The notes: a model not told the origin generated them from the letters alone. A stretch of 64,000 nucleotides of DNA from Desnuesiella massiliensis (GCF_001403615.1 NZ_LN879457.1:806001-870000), one strand, 5' to 3'. Shown: positions 9,093-17,309, counted from the first letter of the stretch. Numbers and translations are program-made.

Positions 9093-9356
9093 TTACATAC
9101 CTCCGTTAAGTTTACTTAATTTATGTCTATAAAAAACATTGATGAAGCTAGCGTTTATTATAGTGACTAAAACTAAAAGTGTTGTAAAACCCTTGATATA
9201 AGCTGCTAGAGTTAAAAAAATAAACTCTGTGAATAAAGCGGTGAGCATTACAGGAAAAGTTTTTATATTTTTTTGTATTTTAACTATCAAGTATTTTTCA
9301 AAGACAAAATGTGACGCAAAAAAAGTTGATAACATAAATATAATATATATTTTCAT
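9093..9356 (-). CDS. Small membrane protein between PTS IIC and mupG
   Basis: An 87-residue hydrophobic protein with about three membrane segments (1-18, 32-50, 55-72) and a short basic C-terminus (FYRHKLSK). I do not recognise the family. The first ATG has no clear ribosome-binding site, but the frame stays open upstream to 9404 and encodes more hydrophobic residues after an AGGAGG at 9414-9419, so translation may start at a rare codon upstream (for example ATT at 9365). Its place between IIC and mupG suggests an accessory to the PTS or to sugar-derived product transport. Confidence 0.6.
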   Translation of the reverse strand: MKIYIIFMLSTFFASHFVFEKYLIVKIQKNIKTFPVMLTALFTEFIFLTLAAYIKGFTTLLVLVTIINASFINVFYRHKLSKLNGGM

Positions 9357-9417
9357 AACTTTAATGGAGCAAAGGTATAATACTAAAACAAGCAGTACTA
9401 TACCTTACTCTAACCTC

Positions 9418-10710
9418 CTATTGGATTTCGTTTTTTTCTTTTTCTAATTGTTGTTTTTCAAATACCTTAAAGAAAGGATAATATATAACAAAAGATATTA
9501 TGAAGTTAACTACAACCAATACTCCGGCCATTATATTCCAGTTAGTGCTCATAACAGCAGCTAATGGAGAAGGCATTGTAAAAGGCAATCTTGCCATCAT
9601 CATAGGTATAACTCCAGAGATGGTTAAGAAATAAGATAAAACAGTCATAACCATAGGAGCCACTATAAAGGGAATAGCCAATACTGGATTCATTACTATA
9701 GGAGCACCAAAGATTATAGGTTCATTTATGTTAAATAATCCTGGCAATAAGGATAAGCGTCCTAAGCTTTTTAGGTATTTTGATTTTGACATTAAGAACA
9801 TAATCACTAATGCTAGAGTAGCTCCAGATCCACCAATCCATAAAAACCATTGTAAAAACTGTTCTGTAAAAAGGTTTGGCAGATGATTAGCAGAAGCACC
9901 AGCAGAGAAAGCTTGCATGTTTTCAGCAATAGCCATATCCCATATTGGTCTTATGATTGGGCCTAAAATTGCAGGACCATGAATTCCTAAGGTCCAGAAC
10001 ATGGTTATTAAAAATACTGTTAGTAATCCGCCGAATAAACTATTTCCAGCTAACACACCTTTTAATGGTGAAAGCAAAGTGCTTAGGGTAGCACTTATGT
10101 CAAAGTTTAAGAAATGTCTGATTACCCAGAACAATAAAATTACAACAATAGTGGGTAGTAGCGCTGAGAAAGAATTTGATACTTCTGGAGGAACTCCTTC
10201 CGGCATCTTGATGGTGATATTTTTTTGTTTCATCCATCTATAGATCTCTACTGCTAGCATAGAGGTTACAATAGCTCCGAATAAAGAGCTGGAACTTAAG
10301 CTTGCAATATTGATATATCTTCCAGCAGCTATAACGCCATCTACAGACTTTCCTACTTGTACAGGTACTACAGTGGATAGCAAGAAGGCTAATACCGCTA
10401 GAAAACCAGAGCCTACCTTATCTAAATCATAGCTACTAGCTAAGGCGGCGCCCATTCCATAGGCTGCGTATAAGGAAAGAATGCCCACAGTAAATCTAAA
10501 AGGAACATCTATTATTGCTTTGTAGGGGGCTATAAATTCTGCGTAGCCTGTAATAGGAACATTTAGGAATATTACAAAGAATGATCCCACTATAGTTAGT
10601 GGAAGAGTAGCTATTATACCAGTTCTTATGGCTCTCATATGTCTCTGCTGACTTATTTTTAAGGCAACTGGCATAATTTTTTCTTCAATGAATTTAATAA
10701 ACTTGTCCAA
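9418..10710 (-). CDS. PTS lactose/cellobiose-family IIC permease
   Basis: A membrane permease of about 430 residues with about ten helices. The cytoplasmic N-terminus DKFIKFIEEKIMPVA and the loop GSGATLALVI and NINEPIIFGAPIVMNP signature are diagnostic of CelB/ChbC proteins; the NEPIIFG glutamate is in the sugar site. A GTG at 10719 overlaps the AAGG site, so the TTG at 10710 (MDKF) is preferred, 8 nt from AAGG. It heads the minus-strand catabolic operon and lacks IIA/IIB, which are supplied by the convergent genes at 3259-3938. A 28-bp palindrome lies just upstream. Confidence 0.92.
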   Translation of the reverse strand: MDKFIKFIEEKIMPVALKISQQRHMRAIRTGIIATLPLTIVGSFFVIFLNVPITGYAEFIAPYKAIIDVPFRFTVGILSLYAAYGMGAALASSYDLDKVGSGFLAVLAFLLSTVVPVQVGKSVDGVIAAGRYINIASLSSSSLFGAIVTSMLAVEIYRWMKQKNITIKMPEGVPPEVSNSFSALLPTIVVILLFWVIRHFLNFDISATLSTLLSPLKGVLAGNSLFGGLLTVFLITMFWTLGIHGPAILGPIIRPIWDMAIAENMQAFSAGASANHLPNLFTEQFLQWFLWIGGSGATLALVIMFLMSKSKYLKSLGRLSLLPGLFNINEPIIFGAPIVMNPVLAIPFIVAPMVMTVLSYFLTISGVIPMMMARLPFTMPSPLAAVMSTNWNIMAGVLVVVNFIISFVIYYPFFKVFEKQQLEKEKNEIQ

Positions 10711-10741
10711 TGATTGCACCTTCTTTCTTAAGATTACAAAA

Positions 10742-10769
10742 ACATTATAACATTATAATGTTATAATGT
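10742..10769. promoter_or_regulatory. 28-bp perfect palindrome, probable operator
   Basis: Half-site ACATTATAACATTA followed by its exact reverse complement. It lies 32 bp upstream of the IIC start in the divergent gap with the GH4 gene. The size and AT-rich symmetry suit a GntR/UTRA dimer or a pair of dimers. The GntR-family protein at 13328 is the nearest candidate binder. No second copy was found upstream of the GntR gene itself. Confidence 0.6.
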
Positions 10770-10885
10770 AAACATTTAATTTAAAAATATATGATGTATT
10801 ATTTTGTTAAATATTTCTAGGAATTATACTTAGTTTTGTATCCATAAAATTAAAGGTTACTCTAATTGATTACCATAAAAAGGGA

Positions 10886-10929
10886 TTTTCTAAATTAGAA
10901 AACTATTAGATGAAAATATTTTTTATAAT
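10886..10929 (+). promoter_or_regulatory. Palindrome and -10 box for the GH4 gene
   Basis: TTTTCTAAATTAGAAAA at 10886-10902 is a 17-bp perfect inverted repeat. TATAAT at 10924-10929 fits a -10 element 34 nt before the GH4 start. No good -35 is visible at the right spacing, consistent with an activated or weak promoter. The palindrome could bind the RpiR-type regulator encoded next; that is inference. Confidence 0.4.
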
Positions 10930-10962
10930 ATAGTTAAGAGTCAGTGAGAAGGAGTGAGTATT

Positions 10963-12309
10963 ATGGATAAAAAGCAAATAAAGATTGTAACTATTGGAGG
11001 AGGCTCTAGCTATACACCTGAGCTAATTGAAGGATTTATTAAACGTAAGGATGAGCTGCCTATTAAAGAAATATGGCTTGTGGATATAGAAGAAGGAAAA
11101 GAAAAGCTAGAGATAGTGGGTAATTTAGCTAAACGTATGGTTAAGGAAGCGGGGCTACCTTGGGAAATACATTTAACCTTGAATAGGCGTGAGGCATTAA
11201 AAGATGCAGATTTTGTATCTACGCAGCTTAGGGTAGGATTATTAGATGCTAGAGTAAAAGATGAGAGAATCCCTTTAAGTCATGGACTTTTAGGACAAGA
11301 AACTAATGGAGCAGGGGGGATGTTTAAGGCTTTCAGAACTATTCCTGTTATATTAGGTATTGTGGAGGATATGAAAGAGCTATGTCCTAATGCTTGGCTT
11401 ATTAACTTTACAAATCCAGCGGGTATGGTAACAGAGGCAGTGTCAAGGTATGGAAATTATGAGAGGGTTGTAGGTTTATGCAATGTGCCAATAATGCATA
11501 CTATTAAAGAGTCAGAAATGCTTAATAAAAAACCTGAAGAGCTATTCTTTCACTTCGCAGGGTTGAATCATTTCCACTGGCATAGAGTTTATGATAAAGC
11601 AGGTCATGAGGTTACAAAGGATATTATGAACTTATTATTCTCAGAGGATAACAATGTAGTAGCTAATATTAAAGATATACCATTCATTGAAGAGCAGATA
11701 AGGGAATTAGGAATGTTACCTTGTGCCTACCATAAATATTACTATCTACAAGATGATATGTTAAAGAAGGAACTAGAAGAATTTAAGACCAATACTACTA
11801 GAGCAGAAGTAGTGAAAAAGGTTGAAGAAGAGCTATTTGAACTCTATAAGAATCCTGAATTAAAGGAAAAGCCAGAACAATTGTCAAGAAGAGGGGGAGC
11901 ACACTACTCAGATGCAGCTTGCGAAATTATAAGCTCTATTTATAATGACAAGAGAAGTGTAATGGTGGTAAGTACAAAAAATAATGGGGCTTTACTAGAT
12001 CTTCCTCATGATTGCATAGTAGAGGTAAGCAGTTATATTACAGCTAGTGGTCCTAAACCTATAAGCTTTGGAAAGTTTAATGCAGCTGCAAGAGGGTATA
12101 TACAATTAATGAAAGCCATGGAAGAGGTAGCTATAGAAGCAGCAGTAACTGGAGATTATGGTACGGCTCTCCAAGCATTTACTACCAATCCATTAGTACC
12201 TGGTGGAGCTATTGCTAAGAAGGTTCTTAATGAAATGCTGGTAGCTCATAAGGAGTATTTACCTCTGTTTAAAGAAGCTATAGATAAGGTTGAAAGAGGA
12301 GAACTATAG
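10963..12309 (+). CDS. GH4 6-phospho-beta-glucosidase-type enzyme
   Basis: A family 4 glycosidase of 448 residues that uses NAD+ and a divalent metal to hydrolyse 6-phospho-glycosides by an oxidation-elimination mechanism. Visible are the N-terminal Rossmann motif TIGGGSSYTPE, the NPAGMVTEAV region, the metal-site Cys in GLCNVP, and GLNHFHW. Together these match LicH/CelF proteins. The ATG at 10963 lies 9 nt after GAAGGAG; a GTG at 10954 overlaps that site and is unlikely. It is divergent from the IIC operon and would hydrolyse the disaccharide phosphate delivered by the cellobiose-family PTS. Confidence 0.9.
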   Translation: MDKKQIKIVTIGGGSSYTPELIEGFIKRKDELPIKEIWLVDIEEGKEKLEIVGNLAKRMVKEAGLPWEIHLTLNRREALKDADFVSTQLRVGLLDARVKDERIPLSHGLLGQETNGAGGMFKAFRTIPVILGIVEDMKELCPNAWLINFTNPAGMVTEAVSRYGNYERVVGLCNVPIMHTIKESEMLNKKPEELFFHFAGLNHFHWHRVYDKAGHEVTKDIMNLLFSEDNNVVANIKDIPFIEEQIRELGMLPCAYHKYYYLQDDMLKKELEEFKTNTTRAEVVKKVEEELFELYKNPELKEKPEQLSRRGGAHYSDAACEIISSIYNDKRSVMVVSTKNNGALLDLPHDCIVEVSSYITASGPKPISFGKFNAAARGYIQLMKAMEEVAIEAAVTGDYGTALQAFTTNPLVPGGAIAKKVLNEMLVAHKEYLPLFKEAIDKVERGEL

Positions 12310-12335
12310 TAAAGAAAAGAGAAGTTAGTGTTTTT

Positions 12336-12372
12336 GGTTGTTGACATGGAGACTGTGTCAGCAACCTTTTTT
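12336..12372 (+). terminator. Rho-independent terminator after the GH4 gene
   Basis: Stem GGTTGTTGACA / TGTCAGCAACC followed by a run of T residues, 27 bp after the GH4 stop codon. Confidence 0.88.
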
Positions 12373-12478
12373 ATTGATCTTACCTATAAATTTTTTTAGA
12401 AGAGTTCATCTATTTATATTTATAAATTTTTAAACTATAATATAGTTATTAAGTTAGTAGCATAAAGGAGAGAGTATC

Positions 12479-13294
12479 TTGGGAGATGTTATATATCGAT
12501 TATTATCCTACGTTAATTCTGTTAAAGAAAAAGACATTTATTATAATATAGCGTGGAAAATTATTCATGATATAAAAAAGATTCCTGATATTACTATTAA
12601 TCAATTAGCAGATTCCTGCTTTGTATCCCCACCTACCATAAGTCGCTTCTGCCGTAAAATGGGATATAAAAGCTTTGGGGAACTTAAAGATAGCGCTAAA
12701 CAGATGTTAAGCTACTATGCAAATAGTATAAATTTTTCTTCAGAAGAAAAAGAAGATATAGGGAAAGAACCAAGAGAGATTATTAAGAAGGTATATCCTC
12801 TTATGATAAGTACCTTGGAAGCTACTGAAAAATCTATAGATATGGACACTATTGATAAAGTGGTTGAAGCCATTCATAATTCAAATAAAGTGGCCTTTTT
12901 TGGATTACATTTCTCTCAATTAGTGGCCTTAGATGCTCAAACTAAATTTATATCTTTGGGTAAATTCTGTACGGCTTTTTTAGATGTACCGGATCAATTA
13001 GAATATGCTACCGAACTAGATGAGGGATCTTTAGCTATATTTTTTTCCGTATCTGCAAAGATTCAATACTTCGGTAATATTATAAATAAACTAAAAGAAA
13101 GAAGAGTTAAAATAGTTGTTGTAACTCAAAATTCTCAAGGCATATTAGCTCAAAAAGCAGATTACGTGATTTGTGCTAATGGCAGTGAAAGTGATTTTTC
13201 ATCTCTGTCTATTTCAGGCAGAATAGCTTTATTAAGCATAGTGGATGTGCTATATGTAAGATATGCCTATTTATATGCTAAAAAGAATAAGTGA
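12479..13294 (+). CDS. MurR/RpiR-family transcriptional regulator
   Basis: A 271-residue regulator with an N-terminal RpiR helix-turn-helix (SCFVSPPTISRFCRKMGY, about 42-60) and a C-terminal SIS phosphosugar-binding domain (about 115-245). Such proteins sense sugar phosphates, often amino-sugar phosphates such as MurNAc-6P or GlcNAc-6P. It starts at TTG, 8 nt after AAGGAG. Its place after the GH4 gene and near mupG suggests control of this island. Whether it represses or activates cannot be read. Confidence 0.88.
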   Translation: MGDVIYRLLSYVNSVKEKDIYYNIAWKIIHDIKKIPDITINQLADSCFVSPPTISRFCRKMGYKSFGELKDSAKQMLSYYANSINFSSEEKEDIGKEPREIIKKVYPLMISTLEATEKSIDMDTIDKVVEAIHNSNKVAFFGLHFSQLVALDAQTKFISLGKFCTAFLDVPDQLEYATELDEGSLAIFFSVSAKIQYFGNIINKLKERRVKIVVVTQNSQGILAQKADYVICANGSESDFSSLSISGRIALLSIVDVLYVRYAYLYAKKNK

Positions 13295-13310
13295 GGCTAT
13301 GACCTCACTT
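13289..13310. terminator. Hairpin between convergent RpiR and GntR genes
   Basis: Inverted repeat AAGTGAGG / CCTCACTT with a 6-nt loop, overlapping the RpiR stop codon. On the minus strand it is followed by a T-rich tract, so it mainly serves the GntR gene. Confidence 0.65.
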
Positions 13311-13327
13311 GTAAGAAAAAAAATGCA

Positions 13328-14029
13328 TTATATCTCATATTTTATTATATAGTTATGAACTTTGGTATTATATTTTGCATAAGATAATTCAAGTACATTG
13401 TCTTCATTATCCATAGATTTTCTCTTTCTTCCTAGGAGAGGCTCAGAGTTTAATTGTAATTTTGATAAAATACCTTCTTCAGGATAATCTATAAAAAATT
13501 CATCTTGAAATTTAGATATATAAAGTTGGTTATTATGAAGGAGCATGTATAAGGAAGTATAGTTATCTATGGTATCCTTATCTAATTTAAATTTATGCGG
13601 AATATAATGCTCAAAATAAATATAAGGCATATCATCTAAATAATATATTCTAATTATTTTATAGCACTTTTCACCAAAGTATTGGTATAGCTCAGAGATT
13701 TCTTCATTAAAAACTGTTGTAACTTCTGCAATTTCCTTTCTTAGTGTATATCCCTCCATTTTTAATATGCTTGAAAAAGAATCTGCTTTAGAAAGCTTAT
13801 TGAATATACTATTACTTAAAACCGTAGTACCTTTTCCACTCTTTTTCATCACATATCCTTCAGCTTCTAAAAGCTCAATTGCTTTTCTTATGGTAATTTT
13901 ACTAACTTGAAACTTTTCTTCTAATTCAGTTTCTGTGGGAATAAAATCTCCAATCTTATATTCTCCAGTTAAAATCTTATCTTTAATTATTTCCATTACT
14001 TGGATATATAAAGGTGAGTTTTTCTGCAT
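13328..14029 (-). CDS. GntR-family (HutC/UTRA) transcriptional regulator
   Basis: A regulator of about 233 residues. The winged helix (about 5-70) has the GntR pattern PLYIQVMEIIKDKI, GEYKIGDFIPTE and SKITIRKAIELLEAEGY. The rest is a UTRA ligand domain (about 90-230) that binds sugar or amino-sugar phosphates in homologs such as NagR/DasR. The ATG at 14029 lies 9 nt after AAGG; the ATG at 14038 directly abuts that site and is less likely. It is the best candidate to bind the 28-bp palindrome before the IIC operon. Confidence 0.9.
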   Translation of the reverse strand: MQKNSPLYIQVMEIIKDKILTGEYKIGDFIPTETELEEKFQVSKITIRKAIELLEAEGYVMKKSGKGTTVLSNSIFNKLSKADSFSSILKMEGYTLRKEIAEVTTVFNEEISELYQYFGEKCYKIIRIYYLDDMPYIYFEHYIPHKFKLDKDTIDNYTSLYMLLHNNQLYISKFQDEFFIDYPEEGILSKLQLNSEPLLGRKRKSMDNEDNVLELSYAKYNTKVHNYIIKYEI

Positions 14030-14264
14030 TACAACCATCCTTTTCTTAACACATATATTTATAAAAGATTAACTTATATAGCTAAATAAAATTATATAAT
14101 ATTATATCCTATTTTTATAACCATAGACAATAGTTGCTATTTACCTACGGATGATATATTGCTTAAGTTCTTACTGAAAATTAGTCATAGGCATAATTGG
14201 TGTTTATAAATATGCATAACTTTTAAATATTTATATAGATTAATTATTTTAATTATAGTAAGTA

Positions 14265-14293
14265 TTGACAATTGGTATGAATAATTATACAAT
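14265..14293 (+). promoter_or_regulatory. Sigma-A promoter for the M28 peptidase gene
   Basis: TTGACA (14265-14270), 17-bp spacer and TACAAT (14288-14293), with transcription starting near 14300, about 26 nt before the ATG. The upstream 14039-14264 stretch is AT-rich and shows no gene. Confidence 0.8.
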
Positions 14294-14325
14294 AAACTTG
14301 CATAAAAATTCAAAGGGGGATACAT

Positions 14326-15663
14326 ATGATTAAAAAAGTTTTAAATTCATTCTTATTAATGACCTTTCTTTTATTTTCCTTTTCAGTTAAAGCATCAGCT
14401 GAAAATAATTATGGGGATAAGGCATATAAACATGTGCAACAACTAAATTCTATAGGAAATAGAGTTACTGGCACAGAAGCAAATAAAAAATCTCAAGAAT
14501 ATTTAATAGAGGTCTTTAAATCTTTCGGGTATAATACAGAAGCTCAAAAATTTTCTTTTAATAGAAAAGGGACAGACTATGAAGCTTGTAATTTAATTGC
14601 CACTAAACCTGGGATATTAAATAAGCAGATAATAATAGGTGCTCATTACGATACTGTGGCTAAAGGTCATGGTGTGGATGATAATGGATCAGGAGTAGGG
14701 GTTATGCTAGAAGTGGCAGAAAAAATAAAAAATATGGATACTCCTTATACCATAAAGTTCATAGCATTTGGGGCTGAAGAGCTTGGATTACAAGGATCTA
14801 AGCACTATGCTTCAAAAATGAGTAAAGAAGAAATAGATAATACTGTGGTGATGATAAATTTAGATTCTTTGGCTGTAGGAGATAACATGTATGTTTATGG
14901 AACAGAAGGAGAAAATGGGTATTATAGAGATAAAGCCTTAAGCATTGCAAAAGCTTTAAATCTTAAACTAGGTACTAATGAAGGAATAAATCCAGAATAT
15001 CCAAAAGGAACCACCGGAGATTGGAGCGACCATGCACCTTTTAAAGCCTTAGGCATTGAGCATGCTTATTTTGAAGCTACTAACTGGCTTCTTGGAGATA
15101 AAGATGGTTATGTTCAAACAGAAAAGGATGGAGCAGTTTGGCATACAGATAAAGACGATTTACAATACATAGAACAAAACTATGAAAATAGAATAAAAGA
15201 TCATTTAAATACTTTTACCTTAGTATTAGAAAAGCTAGCTCTTTCTTATAAAGGAAAGGCCATAAAAATTGACTTGGATTTAAGTAAATATGATGGCGAC
15301 TTATCTAATGACAAAATTGAGCTTATAAAAGAAGGAAAGATTATTAATAGTTCAAGTATTAATGAAAAAGGTCAAATTCTATTTCAAGGATTAGATGAGG
15401 GAATTTACACTATAAACTTAACTGGTATTGAAAAATTCACTTTAAAAAATATTCCTCAAAATATAGCTATATCTGAGGATGAAATAAAGACTTGTAAAAT
15501 TTCCATTGAAAATAATGTGATTAATACATCAACGGAGAATAAAGGTATTGAAGAAAATTCAAAAACAACATTACCAGAAACCGGTTCTTTGCTAGATAAT
15601 AACTCCTTATTAGCAATAGGAGTATTATTGTTGCTGGTAGGTATGAAATCATTAAAAAAATAA
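14326..15663 (+). CDS. Secreted M28 aminopeptidase with LPETG cell-wall anchor
   Basis: A 445-residue exported zinc peptidase. An N-terminal signal peptide (about 1-25, cleavage near KASA) precedes an M28 domain with the two-zinc ligands His107 (GAHYDT), Asp119 (DDNGSG), Glu151/152 (GAEELG), Asp180 (NLDS) and a later His (VWHTDKDD). After about residue 310 comes a small beta domain, then a sorting signal: LPETG (416-420), a hydrophobic stretch and KSLKK. Sortase should attach it to the peptidoglycan. It is monocistronic, with its own promoter and terminator. The class D sortase at 61818 is a possible partner 46 kb away. Confidence 0.92.
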   Translation: MIKKVLNSFLLMTFLLFSFSVKASAENNYGDKAYKHVQQLNSIGNRVTGTEANKKSQEYLIEVFKSFGYNTEAQKFSFNRKGTDYEACNLIATKPGILNKQIIIGAHYDTVAKGHGVDDNGSGVGVMLEVAEKIKNMDTPYTIKFIAFGAEELGLQGSKHYASKMSKEEIDNTVVMINLDSLAVGDNMYVYGTEGENGYYRDKALSIAKALNLKLGTNEGINPEYPKGTTGDWSDHAPFKALGIEHAYFEATNWLLGDKDGYVQTEKDGAVWHTDKDDLQYIEQNYENRIKDHLNTFTLVLEKLALSYKGKAIKIDLDLSKYDGDLSNDKIELIKEGKIINSSSINEKGQILFQGLDEGIYTINLTGIEKFTLKNIPQNIAISEDEIKTCKISIENNVINTSTENKGIEENSKTTLPETGSLLDNNSLLAIGVLLLLVGMKSLKK

Positions 15664-15682
15664 TATATCAAGGTTTATAAAA

Positions 15683-15727
15683 AATAATCCACAAGCTAAA
15701 ATTAAAATTGCTGTGGATTATTTTTTG
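15683..15727. terminator. Bidirectional terminator after the M28 gene
   Basis: Stem AATAATCCACA / TGTGGATTATT with an AT-rich loop and a T run on the plus strand and A run on the other side. It separates the M28 gene from the convergent 30-residue ORF. Confidence 0.85.
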
Positions 15728-15730
15728 TAT

Positions 15731-15823
15731 TTATTTTTTCTTGCCCTTATTGTTTTTAGAATCTTTAGGACTCTTTTTAGCATCTTTGCTTGCAGGCTTT
15801 TTTGTTTCCTTACCTTTAGCCAT
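15731..15823 (-). CDS. 30-residue lysine-rich peptide
   Basis: A very short but convincing ORF: ATG at 15823 is preceded by AAAGGAGG at ideal spacing, and it ends in TAA just before the shared terminator. The product begins MAKGKETKKPASKD, consists almost entirely of Lys, Ser, Asp, Asn, Gly, Pro and Ala, and ends in a lysine cluster. It should be disordered and highly basic. I do not recognise a characterised family; nucleic-acid association or a small stress/spore protein are possibilities only. Confidence 0.7.
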   Translation of the reverse strand: MAKGKETKKPASKDAKKSPKDSKNNKGKKK

Positions 15824-15995
15824 TGTACCCCTCCTTTTATAATATAAAACAGCATTTATCAATATATATTATGTGGACAAGTACCTTTATATTCCTATAT
15901 ATATTAAAATTTAAAAAGTATATAAATAAACTTTAGGATTAAACTATAGATATGAAAATTATTAATATATATTTCATTGAAAGGAGAGTATTGCT

Positions 15996-16418
15996 ATGGA
16001 GGATAGAAGAGTTATAGGTATAGGCGATCTAAAGGAAAGAATAGAAGGAATAATCTCTAAGTTTGATTGTGTATATAATTATGAAGCTTTTTTAGAGGAC
16101 ACACCATTGAGAGTTATAGCATACATAAATCCTAGACTAAGTCCTTATGGTGAGGTAGTAAGATTTCTAAATTTTATTGGAGATGATGAAAATAGGGTCA
16201 ATTGCACTTTAGTTGGAACTGGAGAGATAAAGCCTTTTAGTGAGGGGTTTAGTTCAGGTAAAGAATTTCAATATTTAATAGGGCTTGAGGAGCTAAAAAG
16301 AATACTTGCTCTATCCTATGATCTGCCTGAAGACAGCTATATAGATCATATATCAAAAATTCATGATGAAATTCATATTATTATCAAAGATAAATATAAA
16401 GAGCAAATATATACTTAA
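15996..16418 (+). CDS. Conserved-looking protein of unknown function (140 aa)
   Basis: A soluble acidic 140-residue protein with no signal peptide or membrane segment. AAAGGAG lies 9 nt from the ATG. Visible features are an amphipathic N-terminal helix (GDLKERIEGIIS) and a probable alpha/beta core (RVIAYINPRLSPYGEVV). No catalytic motif is recognised. It precedes a 42-residue basic ORF by 43 nt, possibly as one transcript ending at the terminator near 16611. Confidence 0.7.
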   Translation: MEDRRVIGIGDLKERIEGIISKFDCVYNYEAFLEDTPLRVIAYINPRLSPYGEVVRFLNFIGDDENRVNCTLVGTGEIKPFSEGFSSGKEFQYLIGLEELKRILALSYDLPEDSYIDHISKIHDEIHIIIKDKYKEQIYT

Positions 16419-16461
16419 ATTTTAAAAATAAATAATCTTAAGTTAGAAAGGTGGATAAAGA

Positions 16462-16590
16462 ATGACAACGAAGTCTGAAAGGAAAAGCAGAAACGATAAC
16501 AAAACTACCAATAAGAAAACATCAAACCCTATAACTATGGATGTAAAATCTGATATGAAAGAGCCAGTTAAAGGCTTGCCTAGGGTATGA
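16462..16590 (+). CDS. 42-residue basic peptide
   Basis: A small ORF with a strong AAAGGTGG site 8 nt before the ATG and a terminator shortly after. The product is rich in Lys, Thr, Asn and Ser at the N-terminus and ends VKGLPRV. It resembles the 30-residue peptide at 15731 in composition (basic, low complexity) but not in sequence. Function unknown. Confidence 0.6.
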   Translation: MTTKSERKSRNDNKTTNKKTSNPITMDVKSDMKEPVKGLPRV

Positions 16591-16610
16591 ATTATCACTA
16601 TTATATTATC

Positions 16611-16648
16611 AGCCGCCATTAGAAAAAGTCGCTTAGCGGCTTTTTTTA
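16611..16648 (+). terminator. Terminator after the 42-residue ORF
   Basis: Stem AGCCGC / GCGGCT with an 18-nt loop followed by seven T residues. Confidence 0.75.
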
Positions 16649-16789
16649 ATGCTTAAGGTACAGCAGACTAAAAAGTTGACTATGAATGAATTAAGTGATA
16701 AAATTGAAATATATAAAATATTCAAACTATTTAGAATTGATACCTTACGTTTAAACCTTTACATAATCTAAATCTAGGGAGATGGGAAT

Positions 16790-17071
16790 ATGAATAATTC
16801 TTACGCAAATGTTTTAAAGGAAGCAAATAATCTTATTGGTACTTATACTATTAGGTATGATGTGGGAAAGTATAGCGAGGATTTATATAGTTCAACCTAC
16901 GATGATATAAGTAAATGGGTAAGAAATGCATTAGTAATTATAGAAGCCAATGAGCTAAATGGAAGAGAAAGCGAATTGTACAAGAATATAAGAAGATTTA
17001 GGGGACGAGCTGGAGATTTGACTTTAAAGGAATTAAAGAATATTATAAGCCTTTTAGAGGCGTTAAATTAA
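16790..17071 (+). CDS. Small protein of unknown function (93 aa)
   Basis: A 93-residue soluble, probably helical protein. A GGGAGATGGG site precedes the ATG. Charged helices (SKWVRNALVIIEANEL, LTLKELKNIISLLEAL) suggest a small helical bundle. No family recognised. Its stop codon is followed at once by the repeat at 17072. Confidence 0.65.
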   Translation: MNNSYANVLKEANNLIGTYTIRYDVGKYSEDLYSSTYDDISKWVRNALVIIEANELNGRESELYKNIRRFRGRAGDLTLKELKNIISLLEALN

Positions 17072-17309
17072 AATTGCGAAATGATTTTTATTAAAAGGCT
17101 ATTCTTTAGCCTTTTTTAATGCACAATTCACAATGAAAGAAATTTTTTTTTCCACTAACATTACGAAAAAATTGAGAACTTATAAAGCGTGGCTAATGTT
17201 TAGCCACGACTTTTTTATGTAGCTATTTAAAAAATATAATCAAAAATTTTTCGCAGAGTAGCGTAGAAAATTCAACCATAATTGTGAATTATGAACTGTG
17301 AATTGAAAA
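17072..17309 (+). repeat. Post-stop-codon repeat element, copy A
   Basis: Begins directly after a stop codon with AAATTGCGAA, then a terminator-like hairpin (AAAGGCTATTCTTTAGCCTTTTTT), then a long imperfect inverted repeat built from CAATTCACAATG on the left and ATTGTGAATTATGAACTG on the right. The left 60 bp and the right 35 bp recur at 34520-34694, also right after a stop codon. Copy A carries extra sequence in the middle, including a second hairpin (GTGGCTAA / TTAGCCAC) with a T run. No coding capacity. Confidence 0.75.
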
